A stretch of DNA of 42,012 nucleotides, taken from a bacterium (lineage in GTDB: Bacteria; Patescibacteriota; Minisyncoccia; Moranbacterales; UBA2206). The position numbers and the translations under genes were made by a program. The notes under the pieces were generated by a model. The model was not told the DNA's origin, searched no databases, and saw nothing but the letters and a program-made list of their open reading frames with translations. Shown one piece after another: positions 26,640-35,929 of this stretch (the first letter of the stretch is position 1; each line of letters starts with the position of its first letter). The stretch lies in assembly GCA_021777675.1 (NCBI GenBank), contig JAJYDG010000005.1:1-42012 (forward strand), read 5' to 3'.

Positions 26640-28670
26640 ATGTTTAATCTCAGTTTTGTTCAAATGAATTTTTTTATAGCATTATTGCTGTTATTTGTTG
26701 GTGCATTTGGTTCATTGTTGATGAGAAAAAATGATGCATTAGCAAACTGGTGGAGTGGTGTAGCGACAATTTTTGCAGCTTGTTTTGGTCTGGTAGTAGC
26801 TATTTCGGTGTTATTTTTTGGAATGACTGCTAATTTTAGCACTAATTCCACATTGCCACTTTTAACTTTTTCCTTAAAAATCGATCCTCTTTCCGCTTTT
26901 TTTATCTTCATTATTTCATTGATTACAATCCTAGCTTCTGTTTATGGCATTGATTATGTAAAACATTATTATGGAAAATACAGCATTGGAACGTTAGGAT
27001 TTTTTTATAATTTATTTATTGCCGGAATGCTTCTGGTTGTAAGTGCTAATAATGCTTTATTTTTTTTGATTGCTTGGGAGATTATGTCTTGCGCTTCTTA
27101 TTTCTTGGTTATTTTTGAAAACAAGGAAATTGACAATGTGCGCGCTGGCTCTCTTTATTTTATTATGACGCATATCGGCACGGCTTTTATTATGCTGGCA
27201 TTTTTGTTGCTTTATTCAGTTAGCGGTTCTTTTGATTTTACGATAATAAAAGAAAACATAGCAACAATTTCACCATTAATGAAGGATGCTGTTTTTTTAT
27301 TGATGTTGATCGGGTTTGGCACTAAAGCGGGAATCATCCCTTTGCATATTTGGCTTCCTCGCGCACATCCGGCTGCTCCGAGTCATGTCAGCGCTTTGAT
27401 GTCCGGAGTTATGATTAAGACCGGAATTTATATGTTTATTCGAATTTTTATTGATATTTTACCTGGTATTCCATTATGGTGGGGTGAACTGGTTTTGTTA
27501 ATTGGCGCTATCTCTGCCTTGGCGGGAGTTTTGTATGCGCTTACCGAACATGATATCAAAAGACTTTTGGCATACCATAGTATTGAAAATATCGGAATTA
27601 TTCTTTTAGGCGTAGGAAGCTCTTTGATTTTTTTAGCGCTTAATCTTAAAGAATTAGCAATATTAGCTTTAGCGGCGGCACTTTTTCATACATTAAATCA
27701 TGCAATTTTTAAATCATTGCTTTTCATGGGTGCCGGATCGGTTATATCAAAAATGCATACTCGCAATATGGAAGAGTATGGCGGTATAATCAAATATATG
27801 CCACAAACCGCTTTCTTTTTTTTAATCGGGTCATTAGCCATTTCTGCTTTTCCTCCGTTTAATGGATTTTTTAGCGAGTGGATGACTTATCAATCTTTGT
27901 TTTCCGGCATTGCCAATTTAAACAGTTCAGCTCAATGGATATTCATTTTAGCGACTGGCTCATTGGCTTTTACCGGCGGATTGGCAGCGGCTTGTTTTGT
28001 TAAGGCTTTTGGGGCGATATTTTTGGCTCGTTCGCGTAATAAAAAAGTTGAAAAAATAAAAGAATCAGGCGTGATGTCGCGTATCGGTATGGGCGTATTG
28101 GCGATTTTCACTTTGATTTTGGGAGTTTTTGCTTATCCCGTTTCAAAAACCATACTAAATATTGTCAGTAGCTTGACTGTTTTTGATGCAAAAAATATTG
28201 AAAGCAACTCAATTATTCAAGCAAAAATGGAAAGCGTTTCAATGCCGGTAATTTTTTTGAGTATTGCGTGTGTGCTAATCTTAGTATTTATTTCAATCTA
28301 TGCGTTAACAAAAAAAAGAAAAGTGCAGACTGGTTGTACTTGGGATTGCGGAACGGAACTTACTCCAAGAATGGAGATTACAGCAACCGGATTTTCTCGT
28401 TCAATAGTGGTTATTTTTCGAGGGATTTTGCGTCCGACAAAACAAAATACGATTGAATATCGCGATGCCGATATGCGCTATTTTGCCAAGAAAAATCTAG
28501 TTAGACTAGAAATTGAGGACTTTTGGGGAACATGTATTTATTATCCGGCGCAAAATTTAGTGGCAAGGATGTCTAATCGGGTTAAATTATTGCAAAGTGG
28601 AAATATCAATGCCTATATTTTATATATTTTTTTAACATTGTTATTATTGTTATTATTTTTAGTAATTTGA
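26640..28670 (+). CDS. Hydrogenase-4 component B/NuoL-like ion-translocating subunit (HyfB-like)
   Basis: GFGTKAGIIPLHIWLPRAHPAAPSHVSALMSGVMIKTGIYMFIR; LAYHSIENIGII; C-terminal TWDCG. Confidence 0.92.
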   Translation: MFNLSFVQMNFFIALLLLFVGAFGSLLMRKNDALANWWSGVATIFAACFGLVVAISVLFFGMTANFSTNSTLPLLTFSLKIDPLSAFFIFIISLITILASVYGIDYVKHYYGKYSIGTLGFFYNLFIAGMLLVVSANNALFFLIAWEIMSCASYFLVIFENKEIDNVRAGSLYFIMTHIGTAFIMLAFLLLYSVSGSFDFTIIKENIATISPLMKDAVFLLMLIGFGTKAGIIPLHIWLPRAHPAAPSHVSALMSGVMIKTGIYMFIRIFIDILPGIPLWWGELVLLIGAISALAGVLYALTEHDIKRLLAYHSIENIGIILLGVGSSLIFLALNLKELAILALAAALFHTLNHAIFKSLLFMGAGSVISKMHTRNMEEYGGIIKYMPQTAFFFLIGSLAISAFPPFNGFFSEWMTYQSLFSGIANLNSSAQWIFILATGSLAFTGGLAAACFVKAFGAIFLARSRNKKVEKIKESGVMSRIGMGVLAIFTLILGVFAYPVSKTILNIVSSLTVFDAKNIESNSIIQAKMESVSMPVIFLSIACVLILVFISIYALTKKRKVQTGCTWDCGTELTPRMEITATGFSRSIVVIFRGILRPTKQNTIEYRDADMRYFAKKNLVRLEIEDFWGTCIYYPAQNLVARMSNRVKLLQSGNINAYILYIFLTLLLLLLFLVI

Positions 28671-28671
28671 T

Positions 28672-29607
28672 ATGAATATTTTAACAATTATTATCTGGAC
28701 AATTCAGTTAATTTTAATTCCGGTTGTTTCGCCACTATTTATCGGATTGGTGCGAAAAGTTAAAGCGCGTTTGCAAAATAGAGCTGGCGCGAGTATTTTT
28801 CAACCTTATTTTGATCTTTGGAAATTGTTTCATAAAGATGAAGTTATCAGTACTGACGCTTCTTGGATTTTTCGTTTTGCGCCATATCTTATTTTTTCCA
28901 TCACATTGATTATCGGTGCCAGTATTCCGCTTTTCAGCACAGTGTTTTCGAATAATAATATGAGCGATTTTTTAGTTATTGTATATTTGGTGGCACTAAG
29001 TACATTTTTTTTGGCGCTTGCCGGGATGGATGTTGGTAGCGGATTTGGCGGATTTGGTGCGAGTCGGGAAATGACGGTTGCAGCGCTAACCGAAGGTGGC
29101 TTAATCCTTTCTCTTTTGGCGGTGGCCTTTGTTGCTCACTCGACTAATCTTTTTGTTATCTCTGAGTTTATTTCGCAAATGTCTTTATTTTCGTTCGCTC
29201 CGATTTTTTTAGCTTTTTCCGCTTTTGTGATTGCGATGCTTGCGGAAACCGGTCGTTTTCCCTTTGATAATCCTGCCACACATTTGGAATTGACAATGAT
29301 TCACGAAGCGATGATTTTGGAGTATTCCGGCAAGCGTCTTGCACTGATCGAATGGTCCGCTGCTAATAAGTTTTTAATTTTTTTGGCGCTGGGAGTCAAT
29401 TTATTTTTTCCATGGGGAATTTCCGGAACATTTGATTTGCAAAATAGCATATTTGCGCTAATAATATTTTTTGTAAAAATCGGTGCAATGAGCTTGGCTG
29501 TGGCTGTTTTGGAATCAACTATCGCTAAAATGCGTTACTTTCGCTTGCCTGATCTTTTGGCTGTATCTTTTATTTTAAGTGTAATTGCCATTATTTTAAT
29601 AATTTAA
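28672..29607 (+). CDS. Hydrogenase-4 component C/NuoH-like subunit (HyfC-like)
   Basis: GLVRKVKARLQNRAGASIFQPYFDLWKLFHKDEV; AETGRFPFDNPATHLELTMIHEAMILEYSGKRLALIEW. Confidence 0.93.
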   Translation: MNILTIIIWTIQLILIPVVSPLFIGLVRKVKARLQNRAGASIFQPYFDLWKLFHKDEVISTDASWIFRFAPYLIFSITLIIGASIPLFSTVFSNNNMSDFLVIVYLVALSTFFLALAGMDVGSGFGGFGASREMTVAALTEGGLILSLLAVAFVAHSTNLFVISEFISQMSLFSFAPIFLAFSAFVIAMLAETGRFPFDNPATHLELTMIHEAMILEYSGKRLALIEWSAANKFLIFLALGVNLFFPWGISGTFDLQNSIFALIIFFVKIGAMSLAVAVLESTIAKMRYFRLPDLLAVSFILSVIAIILII

Positions 29608-29613
29608 AATTTT

Positions 29614-30273
29614 ATGAATTCCAATTTCGCGCAAATTTTATTTTTTTTGGAAGCGATGATTTTTTCAGCAGTGATTTTCATGCATCTTTCCAAGAAAAGC
29701 TCATCGGTAGTTAATTTATATATGTTGCAATCTTTGGCAATTTCAATTTTATTATTTAGTTCCATATTGGAAAAACCATCATTGCTGTTGATTTTTGCTG
29801 TAGGGATAACTTTTGCGGTTAAAGCAATAATTGCTCCGCATTTTTTTCATAAACTAATTTCCAGAAACCACATAAAATTTTCTGCCAGTACATATTTAAA
29901 CGCCCCATTTACTTTAATTGTCGTAGCTGTTTTAACAGCTTTTTCCTATTCGCATTTATTTCATCCGCTTACAGTTATTTTTTCTCAAAATGCCGATGCT
30001 ATTCTTCTAGCTGTTGCCACTATGCTAAGTTCTATTTTTCTTTTGATCAATCGCAAAGGAGCGATGTCGCAAGCGATCGGAATTTTATCATTGGAGAACG
30101 CTATTGTTTCGTTCACTTTTTTAGCTGGATTGGAGCAATCCCCAGCTTTGCAATTGGGAATTATTTTTGATATTCTAGCGTGGATATTTATTGCCGGCAC
30201 CGTAGCTATGATGATATTTCGACATATCGATTCGTTTGATGTAAGCAGTATGAAACGTTTAAAAGAAGATTAA
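29614..30273 (+). CDS. Hydrogenase-4 component E-like subunit (HyfE-like)
   Basis: Polytopic 219-aa protein in HyfE position; ILSLENAIVSFTFLAGLEQSPALQLGIIFDILAWIFIAG. Confidence 0.85.
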   Translation: MNSNFAQILFFLEAMIFSAVIFMHLSKKSSSVVNLYMLQSLAISILLFSSILEKPSLLLIFAVGITFAVKAIIAPHFFHKLISRNHIKFSASTYLNAPFTLIVVAVLTAFSYSHLFHPLTVIFSQNADAILLAVATMLSSIFLLINRKGAMSQAIGILSLENAIVSFTFLAGLEQSPALQLGIIFDILAWIFIAGTVAMMIFRHIDSFDVSSMKRLKED

Positions 30274-30283
30274 TTTAAAAAAT

Positions 30284-31729
30284 ATGATGCTATTATTGAT
30301 TATTTTGACACCATTGGTTGCTTCGGGACTCTCGTTCTTTGTTAGAAAAAACAGTACTGTTTTTTTAAATACCGTGGCTGTCTTATCAGCTTCAATAGAG
30401 TTAATCGCAGTTATGAATATTGTTTTTTCTGTTGTTAAAAACGGTGAATATGTCCTAGCTTCTTATTTGGCGGTTAATTCAATCGGAGCTATTTTAATTA
30501 TGATTATTGCTATAGTTAATTTTTCAGCTTCAATTTATTCTGTTAGCTACCTAAAAGTGGAGGTTCGTAAGGAAATAATCGGAATTTCTCGTGTGCGGGA
30601 GTATTTTTCGTTGTTGCATTTATTTGTTTTGGCGATGTTTTTTTCTGTTATCACGACAAATCCGATTTTAATGTGGATTGCCATTGAAGCAACAACACTT
30701 TCCACTGTATTTTTAATTAGTTTTTATAACAAACCATCAGCTACGGAAGCAACTTGGAAATATATGATTATTAATTCTTTGGGGTTGCTTTTGGGGTTTT
30801 TCGGTACGGTAATTTTTCTTTATCCATCATTGCGTTCTGGTCATCTGGGATTGGTTAACTGGCAAACAATATCGGCTGGCGCCGGAAATTTTGATCCTTT
30901 TGTTGTCAAAATGGCTTTCATTTTTGTTTTAATTGGCTATGGAACAAAAGTGGGTTTTGTTCCTATGCATACTTGGCGTCCCGATGCTTATAGTAAAGCG
31001 CCCATTCCAATCGTTGCCTTGCTTTCAGGATCACTTTTGAATGTGGCTTTTTTAGCGATACTAAGGTTTAAAATGGTTGTTGATTTGGCAGTTGGGAAAG
31101 ATTTTTCACAAAACTTATTTATTTTTTTCGGAATTATTTCCATTGTAATTGCATCTTTTCATATGTTTGGGCAAAAAAATTATAAACGCTTATTGGCTTA
31201 TTCCAGCATTGAACATGCCGGAATTTTGGCGCTTGGTTTTGGCTTTGGCGGGTTGGCAATATTTGCCACCCTATTACACATGATCTATCATGCGTTGGTA
31301 AAGTCGATTTTATTCCTTTCGGCCGGTAATGTTTTTTTGAAATACAGTTCTACAAAAATTTCTAAAATAAAAGGAATGCTTGAGGTGTTGCCTGTTACGG
31401 GAGTGCTTTTTATGATTGGGTTTCTAGCAATTGTCGGCGTCCCACCTTTTGGAACATTCCTGACGGAATTTACTATTTTTTCCGTTGGAATAAAGACGCA
31501 TCCCATTGTTGTGATTATTGCATTAATGGCATTGATTTTGGTTTTTGTCAGTTTTCTCCGGCATATTTCTGGAATGCTTTTTAATGAAAAAGAAGAGGGT
31601 ATTTCTATTGGAGAATCTGGCGCCTGGACGACATTACCTATTTTATTTTTGGTCGTAATATTTATTTTTTTGAGTTTTTATTTGCCACAGTTTATGACTA
31701 TATTGCTTAATAAGGCAGCGTTATTTTAG
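30284..31729 (+). CDS. Hydrogenase-4 component F/NuoN-like ion-translocating subunit (HyfF-like)
   Basis: GYGTKVGFVPMHTWRPDAYSKAPIPIVALLSG; LAYSSIEHAGILALGFG. Confidence 0.92.
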   Translation: MMLLLIILTPLVASGLSFFVRKNSTVFLNTVAVLSASIELIAVMNIVFSVVKNGEYVLASYLAVNSIGAILIMIIAIVNFSASIYSVSYLKVEVRKEIIGISRVREYFSLLHLFVLAMFFSVITTNPILMWIAIEATTLSTVFLISFYNKPSATEATWKYMIINSLGLLLGFFGTVIFLYPSLRSGHLGLVNWQTISAGAGNFDPFVVKMAFIFVLIGYGTKVGFVPMHTWRPDAYSKAPIPIVALLSGSLLNVAFLAILRFKMVVDLAVGKDFSQNLFIFFGIISIVIASFHMFGQKNYKRLLAYSSIEHAGILALGFGFGGLAIFATLLHMIYHALVKSILFLSAGNVFLKYSSTKISKIKGMLEVLPVTGVLFMIGFLAIVGVPPFGTFLTEFTIFSVGIKTHPIVVIIALMALILVFVSFLRHISGMLFNEKEEGISIGESGAWTTLPILFLVVIFIFLSFYLPQFMTILLNKAALF

Positions 31730-31759
31730 CTTATTATAATCTATTACCATATTTATATT

Positions 31760-33337
31760 ATGAATCAAAAAGAAGTTAGTAAAAAATATATTCCATCCGG
31801 ATTTGATGTCGAAGAACATAAAAATATTTTTAGTTTTATTGTTTCAAAAGAAGAAATTGGGACCGTTTGCCAAAAACTTTATTTTAATGATGGCTTGCAA
31901 TTAAAAACGATTACAGCTATTGATGAAAAAAAAAGTTTTGGACGGTATCGTATTTTTTATGTTTTTGGAATTCCCGGAGAAAATATTTTTTTAGCTCCTT
32001 ATATTGTTGTAAAAAATTCAGAAGAATTCCCATCAATTACAAAAATAATTCATGAGGCGTCTTCCTATGAAAGGAAAATATGGTCATTTTTTGGTCTTAA
32101 ACCGATTGAGCATCCTAATTTAAGAGGCATGCTTTTGCATGAAAATTGGCCTAATGACGTTTTTCCTTTGCGAAAAGATTTTGATTGGAGGAATCGACCG
32201 AAAGAGGCGACCGGAAAATATGAATTTTCAAAAGTGGACGGAGAGGGGATTTATGAAGTTCCTGTCGGTCCGGTGCATGCCGGAATTATTGAGCCGGGAC
32301 ATTTTCGCTTTAGTGTTGCTGGTGAAGAAGTGCTTAATTTGGAAGCAAAGCTTGGCTATAAACATAAAGGAATTGAAAAATTATTTGAGGTTTTTCCGAT
32401 GGAGGAAAAATTGCGCTTATCAGAAAGAGTTTCCGGAGACACTTCATTCACTCATTCAATGGCTTTTTGTCAAGCGATTGAATCATTTGCTGATGTGTGT
32501 GCTCCGAAGAGGGCACAGCATTTACGGATGTTTTTTTCCGAAATGGAAAGATTGACGAACCATTTTAATGATATTGGATTTATTATGCTTGACGCCGGTT
32601 ATAGTTTTGGAGGAAGCAATTGCGCACGTATTCGTGAAAAAATTATGCAATGGAATGAAAAATTAACAGATAGTCGTTTTTTGCGGGGTGTTAATGTGTT
32701 CGGTGGAGTAATGAAAAATATTTCAGCGGAAACATGTCATAAATTAAAAAAAGATCTAGAAAAAATTCAAAAAGATTTTTCACAGGTAATCAGTATTTCC
32801 GGGGAAAGCAGTTCATTGTTAAATCGTTTGCAAAGTACGGGAAAATTGGATCGTCAAATTGCGATTGACCATGGCGTGCTGGGTGTTGCCGGAAGAGCTA
32901 TTGGATTGGAGCATGATGCTAGAATTGAATATCCCTACGCTGATTACGCTTCTATGCATTTTGAAATGGCGTTGGAAAAAAGCGGTGATGTGTATGCCAG
33001 GTTGCATGTTCGTATTAAAGAAGTCCATTCTTCAATGAAAATTTTAAAACAAATCTTAGATAAATTAACAGAAAAAGAAAATTCAGAGATTATTACTGAA
33101 AAAGAGTTTGTTTTTGCTAAAAATAGTTTATCGATTGGCATTGCGGAAGGCTGGAGAGGAGAAATTGTTTATTTTGTGGTTACTGATGAAAAAGGAAATA
33201 TCTCCAGAGTTGATGTGCGTGATCCTTCTTTTGTGAATTGGACGGTTTTGGGTTATGCCGGAAGAGATAATATTATTCCTGATTTTCCCTTAATCAACAA
33301 GAGCTTTAATTTGTCATATTCGGGTAATGATTTATAG
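31760..33337 (+). CDS. Hydrogenase-4 component G/NuoCD-like large subunit (HyfG-like) without [NiFe] cysteines
   Basis: N-terminal NuoC-like (ERKIWSFFGLKPIEHPNLRGMLLHENWPNDVFPLRKD); NuoD-like GPVHAGIIEPGHFRFS...LSERVSGDTSFTHSMAFCQAIE; VRDPSFVNWTVLGYA C-terminus. Confidence 0.93.
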   Translation: MNQKEVSKKYIPSGFDVEEHKNIFSFIVSKEEIGTVCQKLYFNDGLQLKTITAIDEKKSFGRYRIFYVFGIPGENIFLAPYIVVKNSEEFPSITKIIHEASSYERKIWSFFGLKPIEHPNLRGMLLHENWPNDVFPLRKDFDWRNRPKEATGKYEFSKVDGEGIYEVPVGPVHAGIIEPGHFRFSVAGEEVLNLEAKLGYKHKGIEKLFEVFPMEEKLRLSERVSGDTSFTHSMAFCQAIESFADVCAPKRAQHLRMFFSEMERLTNHFNDIGFIMLDAGYSFGGSNCARIREKIMQWNEKLTDSRFLRGVNVFGGVMKNISAETCHKLKKDLEKIQKDFSQVISISGESSSLLNRLQSTGKLDRQIAIDHGVLGVAGRAIGLEHDARIEYPYADYASMHFEMALEKSGDVYARLHVRIKEVHSSMKILKQILDKLTEKENSEIITEKEFVFAKNSLSIGIAEGWRGEIVYFVVTDEKGNISRVDVRDPSFVNWTVLGYAGRDNIIPDFPLINKSFNLSYSGNDL

Positions 33338-33424
33338 AAAAGTGTTTGGTGAAAGCTGAATCTAAAAAAGATTTAGTTTGGTTTTGGTTTTTTGACAACT
33401 TAATAAAAAAGGAGAAAATTGTTT

Positions 33425-34348
33425 ATGTGGTGCGAAACGAATTTGCAAGAAAGAGTTTTATCGACCGTTCCGTTTAGATTTAAAAATATTCACAATTGTT
33501 CAGCAGTAGCTATTCTTCCTCAGAGTTACAATTTTACAGCCCCGATTATTCAATGCATGGAAGATTCTTTTGGACACAATGCCTTTGATACATTTGTCGT
33601 TCCGGGATTTTCCAGCAAGCTTTTCAAGGAAAGTAAAACTATTTTGGAGACGCTTGATCTTTCCTATGAAAAGCATTTTGTTGAAGAGGTGGTTATTTTT
33701 CAGCATACTGATTTTCATAACAATGGACATTCAACCAGATTTGTGTCTGCAATAGAAGAGGACTGCTATCACAAAAACGGATTAATTTCTTCTCTCAAGA
33801 TGCTTCGTAGGCGCTACCCAAATCTTAATGTAAGATTGGTGTATGTGCGGTTAATTGATGAACAGCGAGAAATGGAATTTTCGGAAATATTTGAGTGTGG
33901 ACGGGAAAGAGTGCGTATGATTGCACCTTATAAATTTAAGGGAGTCTTAGGGTGTGATGTCGCGGTTATTATGTGTTTGGATTTTAGATTCAGAAAAGAA
34001 AGTCGTGCTTGTGTTCGCGATTCTTTGAAAATTCCAAATTTCGATTTAATCGGGATTCCGGGAGCGACAAAGAGCTTTCTTGAAAATGCGAAAGTTGCAT
34101 GGAAAGCTGTCAATGTGTCATATGAAAAACATAATTGTCGGAAATTTATCGTCATCCATCATATGGATTGCGGTGCTTATGGAGGATCATCGGTTTTTTT
34201 AAATGCTTTTATGGAAGAGTCATATCATTATGAGCAGATGCGCTCTTTTGAAAAAAAAATGTTTGAGCAATATCAAGATGTTAAGGTAGAGAGAATTTTT
34301 GCTCGCTTGACGGATGATCGAACAAAAATTCAGTTCATTGAATATTAA
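33425..34348 (+). CDS. Tandemly duplicated beta-carbonic-anhydrase-like protein; N-terminal half degenerate
   Basis: C-half MCLDFRF (CxDxR) and HHMDCGAYGG (HxxC); N-half aligned ILPQSYNF and FQHTDFHNNG; shared LSYEKH/VSYEKH. Confidence 0.75.
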   Translation: MWCETNLQERVLSTVPFRFKNIHNCSAVAILPQSYNFTAPIIQCMEDSFGHNAFDTFVVPGFSSKLFKESKTILETLDLSYEKHFVEEVVIFQHTDFHNNGHSTRFVSAIEEDCYHKNGLISSLKMLRRRYPNLNVRLVYVRLIDEQREMEFSEIFECGRERVRMIAPYKFKGVLGCDVAVIMCLDFRFRKESRACVRDSLKIPNFDLIGIPGATKSFLENAKVAWKAVNVSYEKHNCRKFIVIHHMDCGAYGGSSVFLNAFMEESYHYEQMRSFEKKMFEQYQDVKVERIFARLTDDRTKIQFIEY

Positions 34349-34357
34349 TTTATTATT

Positions 34358-34388
34358 AGCCACCTTGAAATATGCAAGGTGGCTTTCT
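34358..34388 (+). terminator. Rho-independent terminator-like hairpin
   Basis: agccaccttg-aaatatg-caaggtggct followed by ttctattt. Confidence 0.75.
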
Positions 34389-34390
34389 AT

Positions 34391-34419
34391 TTGCCAAAAA
34401 ACAAAATTAGTGGTACATT
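34391..34419 (+). promoter_or_regulatory. Putative promoter of the rpmF-nusB-rnc-smc block
   Basis: TTGCCA-17 nt-TACATT; alternative -10 TATAGT nearby. Confidence 0.5.
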
Positions 34420-34450
34420 GTATAGTAGTTAACTATTTATTTTTTAAAAT

Positions 34451-34657
34451 ATGCCAGTAGCAAGAAAGCGCCACACTAAGGCAAGAAGAGACAGGGCTCG
34501 AGTTTTTTATAAATTAAAGCCGAAGAATCTAGTTGAGTGTTCCATTTGCAAAGCGCAAATTGAATCACACACTGTTTGTATTAATTGCGGAAAATATAAA
34601 GGCAAGGAAGTGATTGATACTACAAAAAAATTAACTAAAAAAACTAAAAAGAAATAA
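34451..34657 (+). CDS. rpmF: 50S ribosomal protein L32
   Basis: [22 protein letters not shown]...[22 protein letters not shown]. Confidence 0.95.
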   Translation: MPVARKRHTKARRDRARVFYKLKPKNLVECSICKAQIESHTVCINCGKYKGKEVIDTTKKLTKKTKKK

Positions 34658-34668
34658 TTTTTTTAATT

Positions 34669-35133
34669 ATGTCTAATCGACATTTGTCAAGATCGGTCGC
34701 AATGCAATCACTGTATGAGTGGGATTTTAAAGGAAAGGATGATGCGATGATTGCTGATATCGTGCACAGAAATATTTTCGAGTTTGCTCCGGGTATGGAT
34801 AATACTTCTTTTGTGCGCAATCTTGTCGATATAACAATTAAAAATCGAGATAAAATTGATCCGTTAATAGAAAAATGTGCGCCAGAGTGGCCGCTGGAAC
34901 AGGTAACGATCGTTGATCGCAATATTTTGCGTTTGGGAATTTGTGAGTTGTTGTTTGGAAATTATGAAGAAGTTCCTCCAAAAGTGGCAATTAATGAAGC
35001 GATTGAATTGGCAAAATCTTTTGGTGGAGAATCTTCCGGTCGTTTTGTGAATGGAGTTCTCGGTACGATTTATCGTGAATTGGGCGAGCCGATGAAAGAT
35101 GACGAAAAAAAAGACAAGAAAAATAAAAAATAA
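34669..35133 (+). CDS. nusB: Transcription antitermination factor NusB
   Basis: [18 protein letters not shown]-like start; [42 protein letters not shown]. Confidence 0.93.
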   Translation: MSNRHLSRSVAMQSLYEWDFKGKDDAMIADIVHRNIFEFAPGMDNTSFVRNLVDITIKNRDKIDPLIEKCAPEWPLEQVTIVDRNILRLGICELLFGNYEEVPPKVAINEAIELAKSFGGESSGRFVNGVLGTIYRELGEPMKDDEKKDKKNKK

Positions 35134-35178
35134 TTTATTAACTTATTTATTTTTTTCAATTCCCAGTTTCGATTAATC

Positions 35179-35898
35179 GTGATTGAGAATTGTAAATTTT
35201 ATGTTTTTATGGTTGAAGAATTGATGGATAAAATAGGCGTGAAGTTTAATGATTTGGATTTGTTGAAACAAGCATTGACACACCGATCATATTTAAATGA
35301 ACATAGAGAATACAAATTGGAACATAATGAACGCTTGGAATTTTTAGGTGATGCTGTTTTAGAGTTGGTTGTGACGGAATATTTATATAAAAATTATTCC
35401 AATCCTGAAGGGGAGATGACAAATTGGCGAGCAGCATTGGTTTGTGGTGAGATGTTAGCTAAAATATCAAAAGAATTGGGTGTGGAAGATTATCTGATGA
35501 TGAGTAAGGGAGAAGCTAAGGATGTTGGAAGAGCGAGGCAATATTTACTTGCTAATGCGTTTGAAGCGATTATTGGAGCAATTTATTTGGATCAAAAAGA
35601 AAAAGGTTACGCTGTTTGCAAAGAATTTATTTCTAAAAAAGTGATTACTCGCTTACCGGATATTATAGAAAAAAAACTTTATTTGGATCCGAAAAGCCAT
35701 TTTCAAGAAGAGGCGCAAGAAAGAGTCGGAATAACTCCAGCATATCGAGTGCTGGAAGAAAGCGGACCTGATCATGACAAGAGATTCGTAATGGGAGCTT
35801 TTTTGGGGGATGAAATGGTTGCCAAGGGAGATGGTCTTTCCAAGCAAGAGGCGCAAAGAAGCGCCGCTGAAAAAGCGATAGAAAGCAAGGGCTGGTAG
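35179..35898 (+). CDS. rnc: Ribonuclease III
   Basis: ERLEFLGDAVLELVVTEYLY; ANAFEAIIGAIYLD; C-terminal dsRBD; true start may be ATG 35209. Confidence 0.95.
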   Translation: MIENCKFYVFMVEELMDKIGVKFNDLDLLKQALTHRSYLNEHREYKLEHNERLEFLGDAVLELVVTEYLYKNYSNPEGEMTNWRAALVCGEMLAKISKELGVEDYLMMSKGEAKDVGRARQYLLANAFEAIIGAIYLDQKEKGYAVCKEFISKKVITRLPDIIEKKLYLDPKSHFQEEAQERVGITPAYRVLEESGPDHDKRFVMGAFLGDEMVAKGDGLSKQEAQRSAAEKAIESKGW

Positions 35899-35929
35899 AA
35901 AATCAGACTATTTTATTTAAAAATAAAAA

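Noticed and set aside
26059-33337. Functional group 4 [NiFe] hydrogenase (formate hydrogenlyase/hydrogenase-4)
   Set aside because: The L1 and L2 cysteines needed for [NiFe] and three N2-cluster Cys are absent in the translated sequence
26640-34348. Canonical DAB (DabA/DabB) carbon-uptake system
   Set aside because: The CA-like protein is a short tandem duplicate unlike DabA, and the membrane part is a full Hyf-type set rather than a single DabB; only an analogy is retained
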